From contig NZ_CP120683.1 of assembly GCF_030506325.1 (NCBI RefSeq), forward strand, positions 2,604,001-2,668,000: a stretch of DNA of 64,000 bases, in the 5' to 3' direction. A model generated the notes under the pieces. That model was given only the letters and a program-made list of their open reading frames with translations, had not been told where the DNA came from and ran no database searches. Positions 25,284-34,560 of this stretch are shown piece after piece. The DNA comes from Tunicatimonas pelagia (GTDB lineage Bacteria > Bacteroidota > Bacteroidia > Cytophagales > Cyclobacteriaceae). Both the position numbers and the translations under genes were made by a program. Every line of letters starts with the position of its first letter. Within the stretch, counting starts at the first letter, position 1.

Positions 25284-26789
25284 TCACTGTTCTACCTGTC
25301 TCAGTATCATGGCAAAATAGGGTTCACCAGGTAAAGATACTTCATCGTCTTTAACGTATTTTCCGTCCAGTCGAGTTATATCACCACTTACGGTATTTAC
25401 CAGATCAATGGTAAATTTTTGGTTTTTGGGTAGCTCCGATAAAACCCAGGAAGCATTTTGATATTCGCCTAGATAATACAAATAGTACTCGTTTGGTATA
25501 CCTGCCAATATCCAGTTGAGTCGCCAACCGTTACCCATAGGCGTTAACTGCCCAGGAATACCATCCAGTACCTTGCCTAAGGTCTTAAGTTGGTGGGCAG
25601 ATTCTCCCACAAAAGTACCGCCTTGTCTGAAAAACTGATAGTTGGTCTTGGGCTGAAAGTAGGCTTCGCCGTGCGTGCCATAAGCTCCCAATATGGTCAT
25701 CAGCCAAAATCTGTGACGGATTACATCTCCGTTTAGCGCAACAATTCTGGCATCGCCATTTCCTTCGTAACAAAATTCATCAAAAATAATCGGCTTTTGA
25801 TACTCCTCCCGAAGCGATAGTGCCCGCCACCAACTCTCACTCTGAATACTCGCGTGCGTCACCCAAGGTTTAGTATGATCGTACCAAACGCCAGCATTGT
25901 GATTGGAACGTAAATGTTGATAGGGATCATGTTCTGCAAAAAAGTGGAAGTAATCATCCCAATCGTCCACGGTGCGATGGGTCATTAAATCAAATTCATT
26001 AGCCATTGACCACCACACATTACGAAAGGCACCGAATCGGGCGTTGACATAATTTAGATACAGATACTGTTCCTCCTTATCCATTTGATCAAAACCCCAA
26101 ACACCTTTATCGTAAGGGTGAAAAAGGACAAGATCAGCCTGAATACCCATACTTTGTAACTCGAGTATATATTGCTCGTACTTTCTAAAGTATTCAGGAT
26201 TAAATCTAGTGAAGTCCCATTTTTTGCCACTCCCCTCATACGGATATTGGGCAAGTTCTCTTCCACTTGGGGCGTGAGGTAATATCATGAACCGTACTTT
26301 GTTGAACGGAGAATTCTTTAGAGACTTCAGACTGTTTGTTCTAGTAGATTCATCTTGTTGTACCCACCCGTAAGCAGTTGTACCTAATGGGTAGAACGGT
26401 GTGCCATCTTTGTAAGAGAAGTGAAAAGTATCTTGTACCACAATCGCTCCCCAATTTCCAACTTTTGGCGATACACAAAGAAAGTGACCTTTCTTATCAT
26501 CAAGAGCCTTATTGTTACTACGAGTAGTATACTTCCATCGCCCTTCCTTTTGAGGCATAAAACGTATTTTATAGGAATCTTCGCCATCGTAAAATCCATT
26601 AATTTGAACAGTGTCGGTATCGTTGTAAAAAATTGCTTCCAGTTGGATATTAGTAAATGGATTACCCGTTACGGCAGCCTGAAACTCGATCTCAAAGTAG
26701 CCCCACTTTTCAACCTTCGTTTGGGCATAAACATCGGTAGAAGACCATCTGGCTAAAGCTAGAATTAAAACAATAGAGAGATTTTTCAT
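25284..26789 (-). CDS. Secreted glycoside hydrolase, DUF5060/DUF4038-type (apiosidase-like)
   Basis: 501 residues from ATG 26789, with a GTG 12 bp upstream as alternative. A signal peptide ends at VYAQ (~23). The N-terminal ~25-110 is a DUF5060-like beta-sandwich (WGYFEIEF, KEGRWKYTTR). A (beta/alpha)8 barrel follows (~125-420) with PFYPLGTTAYGW. Candidate catalytic acids are Glu265 (WSMANEFD) and Glu338 (IIFDEFCYEG). A short C-terminal beta domain resembles DUF5605. Family members act on plant or algal polysaccharide side chains, so an extracellular glycan role is likely; the exact substrate is unknown and no SusCD pair is adjacent. Confidence 0.85.
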   Translation of the reverse strand: MKNLSIVLILALARWSSTDVYAQTKVEKWGYFEIEFQAAVTGNPFTNIQLEAIFYNDTDTVQINGFYDGEDSYKIRFMPQKEGRWKYTTRSNNKALDDKKGHFLCVSPKVGNWGAIVVQDTFHFSYKDGTPFYPLGTTAYGWVQQDESTRTNSLKSLKNSPFNKVRFMILPHAPSGRELAQYPYEGSGKKWDFTRFNPEYFRKYEQYILELQSMGIQADLVLFHPYDKGVWGFDQMDKEEQYLYLNYVNARFGAFRNVWWSMANEFDLMTHRTVDDWDDYFHFFAEHDPYQHLRSNHNAGVWYDHTKPWVTHASIQSESWWRALSLREEYQKPIIFDEFCYEGNGDARIVALNGDVIRHRFWLMTILGAYGTHGEAYFQPKTNYQFFRQGGTFVGESAHQLKTLGKVLDGIPGQLTPMGNGWRLNWILAGIPNEYYLYYLGEYQNASWVLSELPKNQKFTIDLVNTVSGDITRLDGKYVKDDEVSLPGEPYFAMILRQVEQ

Positions 26790-27016
26790 AAGAGTCGTCA
26801 CTTTTAACTGACTAGTGGTGAATTACCTACCGTATTTTTTATGCGAAGAATTTACAACGAATATCTTTAAACGAGAGAAATTCGTGTTGAATTTGATGCT
26901 AGCCGAACACCGGCGTTAGGCTTTGTTTCCCATCAAGATGAACTACTCCTCTTTTATTTTTATATTTTTACTCTATACTTCAAGCCGCCTTTCGTACTGA
27001 AGCTATTAATTCAACT

Positions 27017-27463
27017 ATGCTACGCACCTTCTTTTTGGCAGTCACTATTGCCTACATCACTACCGATGCTTGCGCCCAAGATTCTTCTGAAAACCCTATA
27101 CAAGCTATTCATTCGCTCATTGATCAGTACGCTCAAGCGCGGGAGCAGCAAGATACCGTTTTGCTGAAACAGATTTTGACTGATGAAATAGATCAGCTAG
27201 TTTCATCGGGAGAGTGGCGAAGAGGAATTGGTAAGGCCAAGGAGGGAATGATGCGTAGCTCACGCCGTAATCCGGGGGAGCGAACGCTGACGGTAGAGCA
27301 AATCCGGTTTATTACTGAAGAAAGTGCTATTGCTGACGCCCGCTACGAAATCAGAAACGCTGATGGTGAGGTTGTTAGAAAAATGTGGAGCACTTTTGTA
27401 GTTGTTTATCAGGAAGATACTTGGAAAATTTCGGCTATCCGCAATATGCTTCCGGCTAAATAG
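27017..27463 (+). CDS. Secreted SnoaL/DUF4440-like (NTF2 fold) protein
   Basis: 148 residues with signal peptide MLRTFFLAVTIAYITTDACAQ. The body (IHSLIDQYAQAREQQDTVLLKQIL...EDTWKISAIRNMLP) has the helix-then-strand layout of the NTF2-like fold used by SnoaL and DUF4440 proteins. These often bind small ligands or act as weak isomerases; no catalytic residues are certain here. It is divergent from the glycoside hydrolase gene and convergent with the IS-split lipoprotein gene. Function unknown. Confidence 0.8.
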   Translation: MLRTFFLAVTIAYITTDACAQDSSENPIQAIHSLIDQYAQAREQQDTVLLKQILTDEIDQLVSSGEWRRGIGKAKEGMMRSSRRNPGERTLTVEQIRFITEESAIADARYEIRNADGEVVRKMWSTFVVVYQEDTWKISAIRNMLPAK

Positions 27464-27471
27464 AACCACGT

Positions 27472-27795
27472 TTAAGGACAATTTGCCATTTCATCCAGCA
27501 TGTTTTGCAAGGTGTCCGTAACAAGGACTAATGCTGGCGGTGTATCTGGTTGTTCAAAGAATACGCTATGCTCGAAGGAATCTGACCTAAGCCCTACCAT
27601 TCTGACTGGGGCATCAGCACATCCTGGACATCCAATTCGTTCGGGTAACGCTAGCAAGGCATCTATATCAAGCAGACTATTAAGCAAAATCCATTCTTCA
27701 GTTGTAGTGCTATCAATGCATATTATATCAGGCGAACCATTGTTGGCTCGACTTACATACTGCTTAACTTCCTTATTGACTTGAGTGTATAACAA
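27472..27795 (-). pseudogene. C-terminal part of a lipoprotein gene split by the ISKra4-type element
   Basis: An open frame of 107 codons that begins at the insertion boundary with no plausible start of its own (only TTG). It contains CPGCADAPVRMVGL, a Cys-rich segment of a kind seen in small Bacteroidota lipoproteins. The matching N-terminus (signal peptide and first ~70 residues) is on the same strand at 29307-29523, beyond the 1.5-kb element. Removing the element with one copy of the candidate AAGGG duplication leaves the two halves off by one base, so a small change also occurred or the junction differs. Confidence 0.7.
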
Positions 27796-27801
27796 AAAGG
27801 G

Positions 27802-29306
27802 TGTAACTCAGGCAGCTTTTTGGTAAAGAGCTTGTTGTTCGTGTTTGACTACTGTTTGTAGGTAGTTGTCCCAATCGCCGTTCTTTCTGACGGCTCGTAG
27901 GTTGAGCATATTCTGCGCACCTTGTTTTCCCCAATGCATGCCGTTTCTCTCCATACGGCTCTTTACAAAATGTCCACAGGCACTTTCCACCGCTCCGGTG
28001 GTGATAGGAAATCCTAGCTGTAGATAGGTTTTGTAATCTACCATATGCTGATGGTTGGTCAGGTAGGTGATGGCTCGTTGGACAGTGTCACGCTTGTATT
28101 GAGACAAGGTAGCCTGTTGCAAGATAACTTGCCATTGCTGTCGTACCTCATCATGCTGGCTGTCTAGTAACAAGGCGGCTTGGCTTCTCACCCAAGCAAA
28201 ACGATTGGGATGCTTCTCCCCCCAATGAGCGTTAGCCACCTTCCAAACGTACTCTAGCAAGTGAATAAAATCCAGTACGTAGGCCTCTACCCGATGGGTA
28301 ACTTTCTTTTCTTCTACCACTTGCCGAACTGCTTTTTCTAAGGCTCGGTCACCGTCTATCAAAACGATGATCGGCTTTTTTGCACTAGCATCGCGCCGAA
28401 GTAGGTTTTCCACCCCGTAGCGGATGGCCCCTACCTTGTCTGAGAGAAAGGCTCGTAGATGCTTGTGCTCGTGCCAGGTATGCCCTCCATCGGGCTTCTG
28501 CGGCTCATGGGTAGGGCAAAACAAGCTCTCTAAGAGTTCTTGAGCCTGCCGGGGCCGCGGGGTAAACGAACTGCTCAGGCTTACTGTGGCTTCTTTTTTG
28601 ACCCCCTTCTTCTGTCCTTTGCTCAGACGAACCGCCGTACTTTCCTCAGCTCGCTGAGTTTCGCTGCGACGAATGGGCACCCCCTTACCGTCAAAGCCTA
28701 CGCTCAAATGAGTACCATCTTCTATGTTTTCCCAGGCTTGTTGCTCATAAAAGTCTTTTACTTGCTCGCAAAGCCTGTAACTACACCGTTGGCTTTGCAT
28801 ACCCCTTAGGGGATGACCTAAGATGCGCTCCAACTGCTCAGCACTTTGGGCAAAGTCCATCTCGGTGGCCCCATACCCTAACCAATCATCCAATACGTAA
28901 GAATAGTTGCTCTTGGGTAAGCCCAACGCTTCGTCCAGCCGGTAATAGCTCTTACCAGTGGTTGAGTAATACTTGGGGCGGGCAATGGATAACGGGCCAA
29001 AAATGCTTCGGTAAGGCCGACTACGCAGCCCGGTGTTCTTCATCTTTTCCCCTGCACGATCAACGGGAACCCCCTGAACAGCGACTACCTGTTGTATACT
29101 CAAAATGTAGTATTCTAACAGTTGAAAACCTAACTGCAATAAACTGGTAAACAAAGACCGCTCTACCTGATGAATTCTCATTCCTTCTTTACTTCGGGCA
29201 TCCATTTGGGCTATTATCTGATCTAAGTGTTGTCTTATCTGGTTGATTTTTGCTTCCTTTACTTCCATAGCGAGTTTTTTTGATGGTGGTTGAAGACCTC
29301 AAAATT
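27802..29306 (-). mobile_element. Insertion sequence, ISKra4-type, inserted in a lipoprotein gene
   Basis: About 1.5 kb bounded by a possible 5-bp target duplication AAGGG (27797-27801 and 29307-29311). The ends read TGTAACTCAGG and, inverted, TAATTTTGAGG, which match only weakly. The single transposase gene fills nearly all of it. The element separates the N- and C-terminal parts of one lipoprotein gene. The boundaries are my best reading, not certain. Confidence 0.65.
27808..29268 (-). CDS. ISKra4 family transposase
   Basis: 486 residues, intact. It has the family's central LSVGFDGKGVPIRR motif (the first catalytic Asp region), a lysine-rich RLSKGQKKGVKKEATVS stretch, a second acidic site in IIVLIDGDRALEKAV, and a C-terminal GAVESACGHFVKSRMERNGMHW block where the last Glu is expected. 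The N-terminal ~100 residues are helical and likely bind DNA. The frame shows no damage, so the element may be active. Confidence 0.88.
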   Translation of the reverse strand: MEVKEAKINQIRQHLDQIIAQMDARSKEGMRIHQVERSLFTSLLQLGFQLLEYYILSIQQVVAVQGVPVDRAGEKMKNTGLRSRPYRSIFGPLSIARPKYYSTTGKSYYRLDEALGLPKSNYSYVLDDWLGYGATEMDFAQSAEQLERILGHPLRGMQSQRCSYRLCEQVKDFYEQQAWENIEDGTHLSVGFDGKGVPIRRSETQRAEESTAVRLSKGQKKGVKKEATVSLSSSFTPRPRQAQELLESLFCPTHEPQKPDGGHTWHEHKHLRAFLSDKVGAIRYGVENLLRRDASAKKPIIVLIDGDRALEKAVRQVVEEKKVTHRVEAYVLDFIHLLEYVWKVANAHWGEKHPNRFAWVRSQAALLLDSQHDEVRQQWQVILQQATLSQYKRDTVQRAITYLTNHQHMVDYKTYLQLGFPITTGAVESACGHFVKSRMERNGMHWGKQGAQNMLNLRAVRKNGDWDNYLQTVVKHEQQALYQKAA

Positions 29307-29523
29307 AAGGGAATCTCTGCATTCCCACTCGCTTTTCCTCTGCACCCAATTCGTTATACACTCTATTGACTTCTAGCGTTGTAATGCAATACCCTAAACA
29401 TTCGGGCGCACCTATGCTGTAACTGATAACTGGAGATGATAGTGTTGTGAGTTGAAGCTCTTCTTCTCCGCAGGAAAATATAGTAGTTGAAGAAAAAACG
29501 ATAATCGCGAATATTTTCTTCAT
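29307..29523 (-). pseudogene. N-terminal part of the IS-split lipoprotein gene
   Basis: From ATG 29523: leader MKKIFAIIVFSSTTIFSC with lipobox IFSC, then GEEELQLTTLSSPVISYSI and a CLGYC pair. The frame ends at a TAA formed exactly at the element boundary (29305-29307), so translation now stops after ~72 residues. The rest of the gene is at 27472-27795. The CxGxC pattern followed by beta-strands resembles small Bacteroidota lipoproteins of unknown role. Confidence 0.75.
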
Positions 29524-29587
29524 AAAGCACTTGGGTTTATTATCTTGAGACCCACTAAGTTTCAATATCGTTGTAACTAAGACTAAA

Positions 29588-30067
29588 TTGCTACCCGAAG
29601 CCCAACAATGGATTGACCGCCTGCAAATGCAACCTCATCCCGAAGGCGGATTTTATAAAGAAACGTACAAAGCATCCGATAGCATTCCTGAGCTAGACCG
29701 TAGCTATTCTACGGGCATTTACTACTTACTACTGGAAAATGCTTTCTCAGCCTTTCATAGAATTAAATCGGACGAGATGTGGCACTTTTACGCGGGCGAA
29801 ACGCTAGAGGTGGCTGTTTTGTACCCGGATGGTTCTCTCAAGGTTCATCGTCTCGGATCAAACTGGGAGCAGGGAGATCGATTTCAGTTGGTAGTTCCGG
29901 CCAATCACTGGTTTGCTTCGCGCATGGCTGACCCAACCACCTACGCTCTGGTTGGCTGTACCGTTGCTCCCGGCTTTGATTTTAGCGATTTTGAAATGGC
30001 TGACCGAGAAAAATTACTAAGCGAATTCCCGCAACACGAGACCACTATTCAGCAGCTTACTCGCTAA
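29588..30067 (+). CDS. Cupin-fold protein, DUF985 family
   Basis: 159 residues from a TTG start (29588); no ATG or GTG fits upstream. The opening WIDRLQMQPHPEGGFYKETY, the central DEMWHFYAGETLEVAVLYPDG and the late VGCTVAPGFDFSDFEM are the family's signature blocks on a double-stranded beta-helix. The metal-site His/Glu residues typical of cupins can be recognised (DEMWHFY). Function in the family is unclear, with sugar-epimerase-like folds suggested. It is divergent from the split lipoprotein gene and followed by a long hairpin. Confidence 0.9.
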   Translation: MLPEAQQWIDRLQMQPHPEGGFYKETYKASDSIPELDRSYSTGIYYLLLENAFSAFHRIKSDEMWHFYAGETLEVAVLYPDGSLKVHRLGSNWEQGDRFQLVVPANHWFASRMADPTTYALVGCTVAPGFDFSDFEMADREKLLSEFPQHETTIQQLTR

Positions 30068-30136
30068 TCATGCTCATAATTACCTGTTTTTAAGTACAGT
30101 ATTTTCATAAAAAGGATTGAAGCCTACGCAACGTGG

Positions 30137-30194
30137 AACTAAGGGGCTGAAGAACTGAATATTAGCAATTTATCAGTTCTTCAGCTCCTTAGTT
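30137..30194. terminator. Long hairpin after the cupin gene
   Basis: 22-bp arms (30137-30158 and 30173-30194) pair with a single mismatch around a 14-nt AT-rich loop. It lies ~70 bp after the cupin stop and upstream of the next plus-strand gene. There is no strong T-run, so it may be an RNA-stabilising structure or a repeat element rather than a simple terminator. Confidence 0.5.
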
Positions 30195-30339
30195 GTTCTT
30201 GGTCGTCTCACCGTGTCAATCATTAAGGGGGTTAAAGACTCACCGGTTTTATGATAAGGCTGTGTATTTTCAGATAGATTTTATACGAATTTACCCGAAA
30301 ATGCGTAATTTTTACGGGCAACCTACAACAAATAATTCT

Positions 30340-31041
30340 ATGAAGCTCGCTACCTTGTTTCTTTTAAGTGTACTATTTACTGCATCTACTTTTATTCCTG
30401 ATGATTACCAACTGCTCCTGAGCGAAGATTTCGAAGGAAAGCAACCGCTAAAATCCTTTGAAATGACCGATCGGGCCGCCTGGAAAATCAGTAAAAGAGA
30501 TGATAACCGGGCGTTGCACCTATTTGCTGCCAGTGACTACCAACCTCGTGTTCGTTCCCCGCGTAACATCGCCATGCTTTCTGATCAAATGTACGGCAGC
30601 TTTGTACTGGAAGCTGATCTGATGCAAACCGGACGCGAGTACGGTCACCGCGATATGTGCTTGTTTTTCGGAATGAAAGACCCCAGTAATTTTTACTACG
30701 TTCATCTGGCTACTACGCCTGATCCGCACGCCCACAATATTTTCTTAGTAAACGACGAACCCCGCGTAGCTATTGGCGAAAAAATATCCGACGGTATTGA
30801 TTGGGGTGAAACCAATCAGTGGCATAAAATAAAAATTGAGCGCAGTGTAGAAGAAGGTACTATCAAAGTCTACTTCGACGATATGAAAAGCCCGATTATG
30901 GAAGCCACCGACACCCACTTTGCCGAAGGCTACATCGGCTTCGGCTCGTTTGACGATACCGGAATGGTGGATAATATTAAGATTTGGGGGCCAGAAGCCA
31001 GCGCACCTTCCGAATCGTTTTTTGTCTCAATGAAAAAATAG
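30340..31041 (+). CDS. Secreted LamG-like (3-keto-disaccharide hydrolase/DUF1080-like) protein
   Basis: 233 residues from ATG 30340, where a signal peptide starts (MKLATLFLLSVLFTASTF); the longer frame from 30193 reads through the upstream hairpin and is not believed. The body (LLSEDFEGKQPLKSFEMTDRAAWKI, FVLEADLMQTGREYGHRDMC, HKIKIERSVEEGTIKVYFDD, GYIGFGSFDDTGMVDNIKIWG) shows the concanavalin-like jelly-roll of DUF1080 and LamG proteins. It probably binds or acts on carbohydrate outside the cell. It is convergent, 3 bp apart, with the PmoA-like gene, and both are plausible parts of glycan use. Confidence 0.82.
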   Translation: MKLATLFLLSVLFTASTFIPDDYQLLLSEDFEGKQPLKSFEMTDRAAWKISKRDDNRALHLFAASDYQPRVRSPRNIAMLSDQMYGSFVLEADLMQTGREYGHRDMCLFFGMKDPSNFYYVHLATTPDPHAHNIFLVNDEPRVAIGEKISDGIDWGETNQWHKIKIERSVEEGTIKVYFDDMKSPIMEATDTHFAEGYIGFGSFDDTGMVDNIKIWGPEASAPSESFFVSMKK

Positions 31042-31044
31042 CGA

Positions 31045-31974
31045 CTATCTCATCTTTTCGTACAAACCATTAATTTCCCGCTCGCTGATTTTATCCTGAT
31101 AAACGACTAAGCGATACCGAAGTACCGTAGGTTCTTTATCAGAAATTAGAACGGGTTCTCGGCCAGGATAGACCGGGTTCTGCATACTGTTTTTAGTACG
31201 TAAAATCCATTGGTTATTGGGAAGCGGGTTATTCGGGTGAGCCATTACTACAATGCCAGCCTTTTCGCCATTAGTTGCTAACGAACCGGATATATCCATC
31301 CAAGGTCCCGCTTCTACTGCTTCAGTTTGAGCGGTCACTTTCCCACTGGTAGAAGTAAACTGAATATCCTTCGGTAGCTTCATTCTCACTGAGAATCCTC
31401 CGTAGCCCTTCGCATCTTCTGAACCACCTATTTTTAAATCAGGCACCAGGGCTAGTAGCGAGATCTCAAAGTCCAGTACCCGATAACTTTCGGTAGCAGG
31501 GTGAATCTTGATACTGGCTTCCTCGGATAAGAAAGGTTGCTCTTCCCCTTGCCCATCCGTCCAATTAGAAGATTTCCAGTAGGTTTTCGTATAAAGTGTA
31601 CTGTCTTCTTGCTGTACTTCGTAAACATCCCAGCTAAAATCTTCACATAGCCAGGCATCGCCAATGCGTTTATCCCCAATGAATACTTGGTGCCACGTCC
31701 AGAAAACACCCCGGTGGTGTGGGTGGTCGTCGGGAAAATCTTCGGTGAGCACCGTTCCGTCTAATCCGTATAACGGATGGACATAATTTGATCGGGCGTA
31801 CTCGCCATTCTGCGACTTGGTTTTTTGCTGATAAAAGAAGATGCGCTCGTCGTTTTCTTTCACCCAAACTCCACCCTCAGAATACTCAAATGTAAGGGCT
31901 TGAGCGGATAACAAACTCGACTGATCGCAGGAGCTAAATAGTGTTAGTAGAAGTAGGTAGGTGTAGTATTTCAT
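31045..31974 (-). CDS. Lipoprotein of the PmoA-like family (DUF6807)
   Basis: 309 residues with leader MKYYTYLLLLTLFSSC (lipobox FSSC). The conserved block around DFPDDHPHHRGVFWTWHQV, with its His-rich HPHHRG, is the hallmark of this family (named for a distant likeness to methane oxygenase subunit PmoA, not shown to be an oxygenase). Members are common in polysaccharide-degrading Bacteroidota and Planctomycetota. It ends 3 bp from the convergent LamG-like gene. Confidence 0.85.
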   Translation of the reverse strand: MKYYTYLLLLTLFSSCDQSSLLSAQALTFEYSEGGVWVKENDERIFFYQQKTKSQNGEYARSNYVHPLYGLDGTVLTEDFPDDHPHHRGVFWTWHQVFIGDKRIGDAWLCEDFSWDVYEVQQEDSTLYTKTYWKSSNWTDGQGEEQPFLSEEASIKIHPATESYRVLDFEISLLALVPDLKIGGSEDAKGYGGFSVRMKLPKDIQFTSTSGKVTAQTEAVEAGPWMDISGSLATNGEKAGIVVMAHPNNPLPNNQWILRTKNSMQNPVYPGREPVLISDKEPTVLRYRLVVYQDKISEREINGLYEKMR

Positions 31975-32029
31975 TGGTTAGCTAACAGCAAAAGTTAATA
32001 AATGGGCTAAACTCGCTTACAATACTTGT

Positions 32030-32335
32030 TTAAGCTGAGGCCCGAGGTGAATGGAAGCGGGTAATGCCTTTGCGGGATACCGTTTGCTCCGCGTGCCATA
32101 GATCGTAAGTGGCTTGCATCCGAATCCAGATACCGGCCCCAGTGCCAAAGGCCTCACCAAGTTTCACAGCCATTTCTGGCGAAACCGCTGCGCGTTCATT
32201 AACTACCTTCGATAAAGTGGATCGAGCAACACCTAACCCTTTGGCAGCTTCGGTGACGGTAAGCCCAAGTGGTTCTAAACAATCTTCCCTAACAATTTCG
32301 CCTGGGTGTATCGGTGGCATTCCTCGTTTTAGCAT
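32030..32335 (-). CDS. higA: HigA family antitoxin
   Basis: 101 residues. The opening [19 protein letters not shown] is typical of the HigA addiction-module family, followed by an XRE-type helix-turn-helix ([40 protein letters not shown]). It binds DNA to repress its own operon and neutralises HigB. The toxin gene should precede it, and just 15 bp upstream lies a broken higB (32351-32503). The antitoxin is therefore an orphan that may still regulate or protect against related toxins. Confidence 0.92.
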   Translation of the reverse strand: MLKRGMPPIHPGEIVREDCLEPLGLTVTEAAKGLGVARSTLSKVVNERAAVSPEMAVKLGEAFGTGAGIWIRMQATYDLWHAEQTVSRKGITRFHSPRASA

Positions 32336-32350
32336 CGCTCTTGTTTTTCG

Positions 32351-32503
32351 TTAATGATAATCTATATAATCCACATCAAACACATGACCATCTTCCAACA
32401 GGTTTAAAATTCGTCTGATCTTACGGGTTTGAGCAGCAGGTAACCTGCTTTCATCATTTCGCTCCCAAAGACGTTTTAAACCTCGGTGCCTAATTGATTG
32501 TAT
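32351..32503 (-). pseudogene. higB: Decayed HigB toxin, internally deleted and lacking a start codon
   Basis: Read on the minus strand, 50 sense codons keep the family's first part (IRHRGLKRLWERNDESRL, then QTRKIRRILNLL) and then jump directly to the C-terminal end (EDGHVFDVDYIDYH, stop). A normal HigB is ~92 residues; the ~40 residues of the central beta-sheet with the ribosome-binding and RNase face are missing, without a frameshift. No ATG, GTG or TTG precedes it in frame before a TAA nine codons upstream. The position, 15 bp before higA, is the normal toxin-first order. Confidence 0.8.
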
Positions 32504-32700
32504 CGCACGCGAGTGTAGCGCGTAACGTTACGAAAGTCAGTAAGGAAAAGCAAACCCCAATAGTTCTATAGTGCTTCTATGTGAACCCAGAACCTATGAA
32601 GAGGAAGACCGACGGCAGACAATAATGGTTCTATCTAATAACTTGAAGAAGAATTATTAACCTTTTCTCCTCATTAATAACCTGTAGCACTACTTTAACT

Positions 32701-34560
32701 TCATTTCTGATACTGCTCTTCGCCAATATTATTCTCGAAGCCTTCTCTAATCCATTGATTAATTTCAGGAGCTGTCAGGGCAGTATTCCAATTAGCTTTG
32801 GATTGTTCGTACATCTTTTCTATAAGTTCTTCTGTGGCACTTCCCAGTCCCATCGTTGTTGCATATTCGGTCAAGTCACGGTTCATATCGGGGGTCGTAC
32901 TCGTATAGTTGGCAGTCGGCTCAACCTTCCCTTGCCAAACGTCCAGGGTATAAAGCTCGCCAAAGTAGTTGAGGCACGCATTTGCCTGGTTGTCGTCCGG
33001 GCTACAGCTATAACTGTTGTTGGCAAGCGTAACCCCCGCTGCCTTTAGGTTTAAAGTTACCAGACTAGAATTTTCGCCTAATATCAGGTCATTGTTTACT
33101 ATTCTGACATTTTTAAGATTACTGTTTTTCTCGACCGTAATAAGCCCAAGGCTATTATCAGGCGACAAGAACCCTTCGCGCATTATGTTATATACAACAT
33201 TATTAGAAAAAGTCACATTAGCCATTTTAGAACCCGGTTTTAATCTAAAACCGTAGGTACTGCGTAACTCCAGATTTCTCTGATGAGCCACTATGTTATT
33301 ATCAAAGATCCCGTTTTTAATATCCGATGCGTCTACACCCCAAGAAAGTGCACGGTTCGTAGGCCGACTAAGACCATTGGATAAAATTACGTTGTCCAGT
33401 ACTTCAACACTGTGAAAGCGCAGTGGATTATCGGTATTGCCCCCCAGGCTAATTGCTACTTCGTTGTCGTAGTAAAGATTATTTTTAATTAGCAGGTGCC
33501 TTGATTTGCCCCAACTGTCGGACCGCCATTTGTTACCTATGGATGAAGCCCGGAAAAAGAGATTGCCTCTGACAATAATATTGTTGGCACTAGAAAAATA
33601 AATATTGTGATTATACATGGTTGCCTGCCCATTGGCCCTATTATCGTCACCGTTAATTGATTGGGTTGCCCAGCCATTATGATCGAAGAGATTCTCTTCT
33701 AAGAGTAGTGAAGGCACTGTCTTGCTTCTTGCTGACCCTTTATAAAATATTCCTGACGAGTGACTATCGGTAGAATAGCTCCAAGCAATTATAGATCGGC
33801 GAATGGCTATCCGTTTCATAGGTTTGCCCGGATCAAGCCTATCTTGGATGGTGTTCTCTTTATATGCCATAAATACGCAGTCTTCTATCAGCACATCTTC
33901 TATGTCTTCATCTTCATCAGACAAAAAATCAAACCCTCTTTTTCCCTCGTGGCTTACAAATTCTGTACTTTGGGTATCCCGGGTGTGAGCCCAAAAATAT
34001 AGGCTGGCTACAATAACCCGATTGGGCCGAAATGTTTTGATTCCTGCTTTTGTACCAGTCTTCAACAACGGACGCTTACCACTACCGTAAGCACTAAATA
34101 CTGATCGCTCAGTGCCCGAACGTCCGTCAGTTAACTTCAAAGATTCTTCCCACTCTTCGCCCCTGGCCAGCAGCATCCAATCTGGTTTACCATTGCGCAT
34201 TTGCCCGTACGCTGCTGCTATGGTTCTAAATGGCTTGATTGCCCCGGTAGGTTGGCTCGGATCGGAGCCAATGGCACTGTCATCCGATTTATAAACAACG
34301 CTGGTGGCATCGTTGCCAGTAGTAGCATTTACATAGATAATTCTACTATCTGCGGATGGGGAGAGAACTGTCCAACCCTGGGCATCTTGCCCTGGCAATA
34401 GGAAGTCAGCCTCGCTTACGGATGCCAAAGTGCCCCGTTGTGCACTACTGTTTTCTACTCGTACGGTAGGGTTCAACTCCTCAATCGAGCACGATGATAT
34501 TACTATTAAGAAAAAGCATGAAAGTAAAATAAGGCGAAGTGATAGCGTAAGGTTCTGCAT
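32701..34560 (-). CDS. Lipoprotein with right-handed parallel beta-helix
   Basis: 619 residues. The leader MQNLTLSLRLILLSCFFLIV ends at lipobox ISSC. Residues ~70-130 (RIIYVNATTGNDATS, GAIKPFRTIAAAYGQM) are the usual entry to pectate-lyase-like beta-helix proteins. The middle is rich in short coils such as NNIIVRGNLFF, HLLIKNNLYYDN and DNVILSNG, one per helix turn. Such proteins bind or cleave polysaccharides at the cell surface; no catalytic residues can be named. It is alone on this strand. Confidence 0.82.
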   Translation of the reverse strand: MQNLTLSLRLILLSCFFLIVISSCSIEELNPTVRVENSSAQRGTLASVSEADFLLPGQDAQGWTVLSPSADSRIIYVNATTGNDATSVVYKSDDSAIGSDPSQPTGAIKPFRTIAAAYGQMRNGKPDWMLLARGEEWEESLKLTDGRSGTERSVFSAYGSGKRPLLKTGTKAGIKTFRPNRVIVASLYFWAHTRDTQSTEFVSHEGKRGFDFLSDEDEDIEDVLIEDCVFMAYKENTIQDRLDPGKPMKRIAIRRSIIAWSYSTDSHSSGIFYKGSARSKTVPSLLLEENLFDHNGWATQSINGDDNRANGQATMYNHNIYFSSANNIIVRGNLFFRASSIGNKWRSDSWGKSRHLLIKNNLYYDNEVAISLGGNTDNPLRFHSVEVLDNVILSNGLSRPTNRALSWGVDASDIKNGIFDNNIVAHQRNLELRSTYGFRLKPGSKMANVTFSNNVVYNIMREGFLSPDNSLGLITVEKNSNLKNVRIVNNDLILGENSSLVTLNLKAAGVTLANNSYSCSPDDNQANACLNYFGELYTLDVWQGKVEPTANYTSTTPDMNRDLTEYATTMGLGSATEELIEKMYEQSKANWNTALTAPEINQWIREGFENNIGEEQYQK

